Of a stretch of DNA of 64,000 bases, positions 60,354-64,000 are shown piece by piece (position 1 is the stretch's first letter; every line of letters starts with the position of its first letter). Under the pieces are notes generated by a model. It saw only the letters and a list, made by a program, of their open reading frames with translations. It did not search any database and was not told the origin of the DNA. Where the stretch lies: assembly GCA_035487355.1 (NCBI GenBank), contig DATHMF010000031.1, forward strand, positions 62,001-126,000, read 5' to 3'. A program made the translations under genes and the position numbers. Source of the DNA: Terriglobales bacterium. GTDB lineage: Bacteria; Acidobacteriota; Terriglobia; Terriglobales; Acidobacteriaceae.

Positions 60354-60530
60354 TTACTCTTCCTCCGTACCTCGGATCCAGTCCGCAGTTGCGGAGTGAA
60401 CACACGAGTTTCTTCCCTGACGATTGCTTCAAGCAGGTTTTATTGCTTCACGGGGGGAGGCCAACCCAATAGGGCCAGCTTGCCAAGCAATGAGAAACCT
60501 GTTTGCTGGCATTGTTTAACTTAATTTTAG
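60354..60530 (-). promoter_or_regulatory. Long leader region of the cold-shock gene
   Basis: There is no gene in 60354-60659. The minus strand carries the GGAGG ribosome site (60362-60366), several C- and G-rich segments that could fold (CCCCCCGTGAAGC, GGTTTCTCATTGC), and AT-rich DNA near 60520-60535 (TTAAGTTAAAC) that may be the promoter. Csp leaders act as temperature-sensing RNAs in other bacteria; that function is inferred here, not shown. Confidence 0.35.
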
Positions 60531-60659
60531 CGGCCATACCGCCGCCGTTGTCAAGTTAGTAAACCACTGGCGCTTCGCCAGCAGTTGCTCCTGGGGGGAA
60601 GATCTGCGAGCGAAAGTATCGTATCGCGAGATGCCCACAAACGCAATAAAAGAAAATGC

Positions 60660-61220
60660 TTAGGCCCGTAACTTGCGCTCCAGCCATAAGATGGAGGCAA
60701 TGGTTTTGGCATCTTGAATGGTACCGTTCACGGCCATGCCCACGGCTTTAGGCAGCGGAACAAGGTGTATGGTGATGACTTCATCTTCTTCCGGCGTGGC
60801 TTCGCCCTTGCGAATGTCATGCGCCAGAAAAACCGACATGCGTTCATCCAGAAATCCCGGACTAACATAGAAACGCAGGGCCAAACTCCACCGGGTTGCC
60901 GTATAACCGGTTTCTTCTTTCAACTCGCGCTTGGCGGCGGCAAGCGGGGCTTCGCCGGGATCAATTTTCCCCGCAGGCAGCTCCCAAAGCATGCTCCCTG
61001 TAGCATGGCGGTATTGCCGCTCCAAAAGGACACGGGGCGTAGCTCCGGCGCTCTCCACCGGCAGAATGACGACAGAGCCGGGATGACGAACGATGTCACG
61101 GCGGGCGATGTATCCGCCGGGCTCCCGCACCTGTTCGGTAACAACATTGAATATCGGGCCGCGAAAGACAACCTTGGAGGAAATTACACGAGAGGCTTTT
61201 GTCTTGCGTGAAGTAGACAT
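60660..61220 (-). CDS. Nudix hydrolase, ADP-ribose pyrophosphatase-like
   Basis: The product has 186 residues from MSTSRKTKAS (61220); a start eight codons earlier adds only hydrophobic residues. The Nudix box is in GKIDPGEAPLAAAKRELKEE followed by TGYTA. The N-terminal strands (VVFRGPIFNVVTEQVREPGG) and LLERQYRHATG fit the ADP-ribose/NDP-sugar pyrophosphatase group. It hydrolyses ADP-ribose or a similar nucleoside diphosphate sugar. Confidence 0.92.
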   Translation of the reverse strand: MSTSRKTKASRVISSKVVFRGPIFNVVTEQVREPGGYIARRDIVRHPGSVVILPVESAGATPRVLLERQYRHATGSMLWELPAGKIDPGEAPLAAAKRELKEETGYTATRWSLALRFYVSPGFLDERMSVFLAHDIRKGEATPEEDEVITIHLVPLPKAVGMAVNGTIQDAKTIASILWLERKLRA

Positions 61221-61365
61221 GAGAAATAGTAGCATTGCGGACAATTGTGGGATTCAGTCATCGGGTCATTGAGTCATTGAGAAAATATTCACCACAGAAA
61301 CTTAGAGGCACAGAGAAAAAGCTAAAAGCCAAAAGCTAAAAGCTTGTTTTGCTATTCTTCAAAGC

Positions 61366-62214
61366 ATGGCTACCAGACCCAGCATTACTCTGATCGGCGC
61401 GGGCAATATTGCCAACGCATTGGCTGTAGCATTGCGCCGGGCGGGATACCGGATTGACGAAATTGTGGCTCGTCCGACATCGCTCCGCCGCGCCCAACGG
61501 CTGGCCCGGCAGGTAAGGGCCCGCGCAGCGGCCAGTTCAAAGGCCCGGCTTTCTGCTGACATCATCTGGTTTTGTGTGAACGATGACAGTATTCGCAGCA
61601 GCGCAGAAGAGTATGAGCCTGGAACCGCTTGGAAGGGAAAGATCGCGTTACATTCCTCGGGCGCGCTAGGCAGCGATGAGCTGCGTGCGCTGAAGCGGCG
61701 GGGGGCAGCGATTGCATCCGTCCATCCGATGATGACATTTGTAGCGGGCAAGGCTGCCGGCATGAATGGCGTAGCTTTCGCTCTTGAAGGTGATGCCACT
61801 GCCGTGCGGGCCGCGCAACGTATTGCCAGGGATTTAGGAGGATATCCGTTCCAGATTCGCAAAGAGAACAAGGTCCTCTACCATGCAATTGGAGCATTTT
61901 GTTCGCCGCTGATCATTGCTCTGCTCACTGCGGGTGAAAAGGTCGCGAGGCAGGCGAAGATTCCTCAGGCGGAGCTTGGCCGGGTGATGCAGCCCATCTT
62001 GCTGCGCACCGTCGAGAACTACGCGAAGCAGGGCGCAGCGGCCTCGTTTAGTGGGCCGATCAAGCGGGGTGACGTGGAGACGATCCGCAAACATCTTGCG
62101 GCTCTAAAAAAAGTACCACTGGCGCGGACGGCCTACGTTGCGCTGGTGCGGGTGGCGTTGGGCACGCTGCCGGTGGGGAACAGGATGCAGCTTGAGCGGA
62201 TCCTGCAGAATTAA
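61366..62214 (+). CDS. Rossmann-like/DUF2520 domain protein
   Basis: The 282-residue product has an NAD(P)-type glycine motif near the N-terminus (TLIGAGNIANALAVALRRAG), CVNDDSIRSSAEE, SVHPMMTFVAG and a helical C-terminal DUF2520 domain (VLYHAIGAFCSPLIIALLTA, MQPILLRTVENYAKQG). Related proteins resemble pyrroline-carboxylate reductase or F420-dependent oxidoreductases; the substrate is unknown. The upstream gap carries low-complexity repeats (61255-61345). Confidence 0.88.
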   Translation: MATRPSITLIGAGNIANALAVALRRAGYRIDEIVARPTSLRRAQRLARQVRARAAASSKARLSADIIWFCVNDDSIRSSAEEYEPGTAWKGKIALHSSGALGSDELRALKRRGAAIASVHPMMTFVAGKAAGMNGVAFALEGDATAVRAAQRIARDLGGYPFQIRKENKVLYHAIGAFCSPLIIALLTAGEKVARQAKIPQAELGRVMQPILLRTVENYAKQGAAASFSGPIKRGDVETIRKHLAALKKVPLARTAYVALVRVALGTLPVGNRMQLERILQN

Positions 62215-62371
62215 ACCGCCGAGGACGCAGAGGAACGCGGAGGTTTTTTAGAATTGTTTCACCACAGAGACACAGAGAAAAGCAAAAAACCTTTGCCGCA
62301 GAGGAATGCGGATTGGCTCCTAAGATATTCTCAACAAATCGTCAATCAAAAATCGAAAACCGTAATTCTCA

Positions 62372-63883
62372 TTAGTTTTTGTTTTCAAAGCTGCGGACGA
62401 ATTCGACCAGGGAACGCACGGGGACACCGCTGGGGCCCTTGGCGATCCAGGATTTGTTTTCTTCCATCCAGGCGACACCCGCGATGTCGAGATGGATCCA
62501 GGGAGTCTCATCTACGAACTCCTTCAGGAACATGGCGGCAGTTACAGCTCCACCCCAGCGTCCGCCGCTGTTCACGATGTCGGCGATCCCGGAGCGGATC
62601 AGCTCCTGATACTCGCCGTCGAGCGGCAGCCGCCACATCTTTTCTCCGGAGCGCTGTAAAGCCTTAGAGAAGCGTTCGTAGATGTCGTCATTGTTGGCGA
62701 AAACCCCAGCATTCACCATGCCCAGCGCTACGACGCAGGCACCGGTGAGTGTGGCGGCATCAATGAGATGAGTGCAGCCGAGCTGGCGAGCGTAATAGAG
62801 GCCATCGGCGAGTACAAGGCGGCCTTCGGCATCGGTGTTGATGATCTCAATGGATTTGCCCGACATGGCAATCTGCACGTCGCCAGGTTTCTGGGCCTTG
62901 CCGGACGGCATGTTTTCCGTAGCGCAGACAATGCCAATCACCTTGATCTTGGGCTGCAGCAAGGCAATGGCGCGCATGGCGCCGATCATGGCCGCACCAC
63001 CGGCCATGTCATATTTCATCTTTTCCATGCCGTCGGCGGGTTTGATGGAAATTCCGCCGGTGTCAAAAGTAACGCCTTTGCCTACCAGACCCAACACCGG
63101 TTTTTCCGGCGCGCCCGGAGGCGAGTAGCGCATGACAATCAGGGCAGGCGGTTCATCGGAGCCCTGCGCCACGCTCCAGAATGCCCCCATTTTGAGCTGC
63201 CGGATGGCGTCGCCGTCGAGGATCTCGCATTTCAAATGCGGCGACTTGATTTCTTCGCACATCTGACGGGCACGGGTGGCGAGTATGGTGGGAGTCATCC
63301 GATTGCTCGGCTCGTTGACCAGTTCCCGGGTGAAGTTTTGCGACTCGCCGACAACGCGTGCTTCCTGTAGAGCACGGTCTAACTCCTGCTGGTTGCCATT
63401 GGCCGGAGCTACAACTGTGAACTCATGCACGCTCTGGTCTTTGCGGTCGGATTTGTAAGTATCAGGATCGAAGTCGCCTACTAAAGCTCCTTCGACGATG
63501 GCCCTTAGCGCATTGCCTGCACCGTCAAAACCGGAGGGCGTCAGGAAGGCGAGCTTGCGTAACCCCCTAGGCTTCAGGAAGCGCACCGCCGTGCCGGCGG
63601 CTTTGCGCAACTCATAAGCAGAAAAGTTTTTCGCCTTGCCTCCGCCGATGATCAACAGCCGCTTGGCCTTCAATCCGCGCGGAGCATGAAGCAAAACAGT
63701 TTCAAGTGTCTTGCCGGTAACTTCGCCGCTCGAAATCAGGTCAGCTACAGCATCAGCGACAGCTTTTTCTTCTGTGGCAACCCGGGCGGAGTTCTTGTCT
63801 TTTTCGCCATTGTCGAGGGCAATTACGGCCAGGCATTCGGTTTCGATTTCAGCGGGATTAGAAATTTTCAGCAATGTTTGCAT
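62372..63883 (-). CDS. pepA: Leucyl aminopeptidase (M17, PepA)
   Basis: The 503-residue product has the family signature NTDAEGRLVLADGLYYAR, metal-binding residues in VGKGVTFDTGGISIKPADGM, and an N-terminal macro-like domain. It removes N-terminal leucine and other residues from peptides using two metal ions, normally as a hexamer in the cytoplasm; PepA can also bind DNA. Length and signatures are complete. Confidence 0.95.
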   Translation of the reverse strand: MQTLLKISNPAEIETECLAVIALDNGEKDKNSARVATEEKAVADAVADLISSGEVTGKTLETVLLHAPRGLKAKRLLIIGGGKAKNFSAYELRKAAGTAVRFLKPRGLRKLAFLTPSGFDGAGNALRAIVEGALVGDFDPDTYKSDRKDQSVHEFTVVAPANGNQQELDRALQEARVVGESQNFTRELVNEPSNRMTPTILATRARQMCEEIKSPHLKCEILDGDAIRQLKMGAFWSVAQGSDEPPALIVMRYSPPGAPEKPVLGLVGKGVTFDTGGISIKPADGMEKMKYDMAGGAAMIGAMRAIALLQPKIKVIGIVCATENMPSGKAQKPGDVQIAMSGKSIEIINTDAEGRLVLADGLYYARQLGCTHLIDAATLTGACVVALGMVNAGVFANNDDIYERFSKALQRSGEKMWRLPLDGEYQELIRSGIADIVNSGGRWGGAVTAAMFLKEFVDETPWIHLDIAGVAWMEENKSWIAKGPSGVPVRSLVEFVRSFENKN

Positions 63884-63892
63884 AGGTTGTTT

Positions 63893-63993
63893 TCACCACA
63901 GACATATTTTTTACCACAGAGACACAGAGAATTGAGTCATTGGTTCATTGAGTCATCGGGTCATTGGGTGTGCCTCTGTCTCTCTGTGGTTAA
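63893..63993. repeat. Inverted low-complexity intergenic repeat (ACCACAGAGACACAGAG)
   Basis: TTACCACAGAGACACAGAG near 63911 is complementary to CTCTGTCTCTCTGTGGTTAA near 63973. The loop is TCATTGG/TCATTGAG/TCATCGGG-type repeats (63935-63969). Related single blocks occur at 61287-61315 and 62258-62280, and the TCATTG type also at 31352-31382. Confidence 0.65.
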
Positions 63994-64000
63994 CTAGCTT

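Noticed and set aside
1..64000. CRISPR arrays, rRNA and tRNA genes
   Set aside because: No regularly spaced identical repeats with unique spacers were seen. The boundary repeats at 53.6-58.3 kb are too irregular in spacing and bracket genes. No rRNA segment or tRNA cloverleaf was recognised by eye.

Overview
The window looks like a chromosomal segment of an Acidobacteriota bacterium (Koribacter/Terriglobia-like). This is inferred from gene style, not from a marker gene. The supporting features are a CadC-type winged-helix/TolB-like/TPR regulator, paired XRE/S24-like regulators with a C-x-W-C motif, large exported proteins with Ig-like, WD40-like and PQQ-like repeats, HME-RND metal efflux, and intergenic DNA packed with short palindromic and low-complexity repeats. 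No rRNA, tRNA or CRISPR array was seen.

Layout. 0-7 kb: a truncated hypothetical gene at the left edge, a frameshifted Y1 (REP-associated) transposase between inverted REP-like repeats, then on the minus strand a secreted M48 peptidase, a secreted S33-type hydrolase and a membrane-bound regulator. 7-20 kb: a 1,903-residue repetitive exported protein, an aldo/keto reductase remnant, a DUF1877 gene, two tandem XRE/S24-like regulators with a 25-residue membrane peptide between them, a DsbD-alpha-like protein with a homopolymer frameshift in its signal peptide, an exported redoxin, a CPBP membrane protein and a secreted HET-C-like protein. 20-36.6 kb: mostly secreted proteins (CocE hydrolase, TolB-like propeller lipoprotein, WG-repeat protein, Ig/heparinase-like protein, Ig/PQQ-propeller protein) plus PilZ, DUF2071, DUF4337 and CheY-like genes. 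36.6-44.7 kb: the core cluster dnaX-ybaB-recR, a RHH/RelE-ParE toxin-antitoxin pair, polX, a PAP2 phosphatase and KDPG aldolase. 44.7-53 kb: a tripartite heavy-metal efflux operon (CzcC/CzcB/CzcA type) headed by a 48-residue membrane protein, facing a histidine kinase/LuxR-type response regulator pair.

53.6-58.3 kb is the most unusual stretch. About nine small, mostly unrecognised genes (80-200 residues, mixed strands) are separated by same-direction copies of a short repeat with a near-invariant TAACATCGCC core. The repeat usually starts a few bases after a stop codon. The organisation resembles an integron cassette array or integrase-less attC cluster, but I see no integrase here and cannot fold a convincing canonical attC site at most copies.

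58.4-64 kb: a long dispersed repeat copy, a membrane-anchored beta-propeller, a cold-shock protein with terminator, a Nudix hydrolase, a DUF2520 Rossmann protein and leucyl aminopeptidase.
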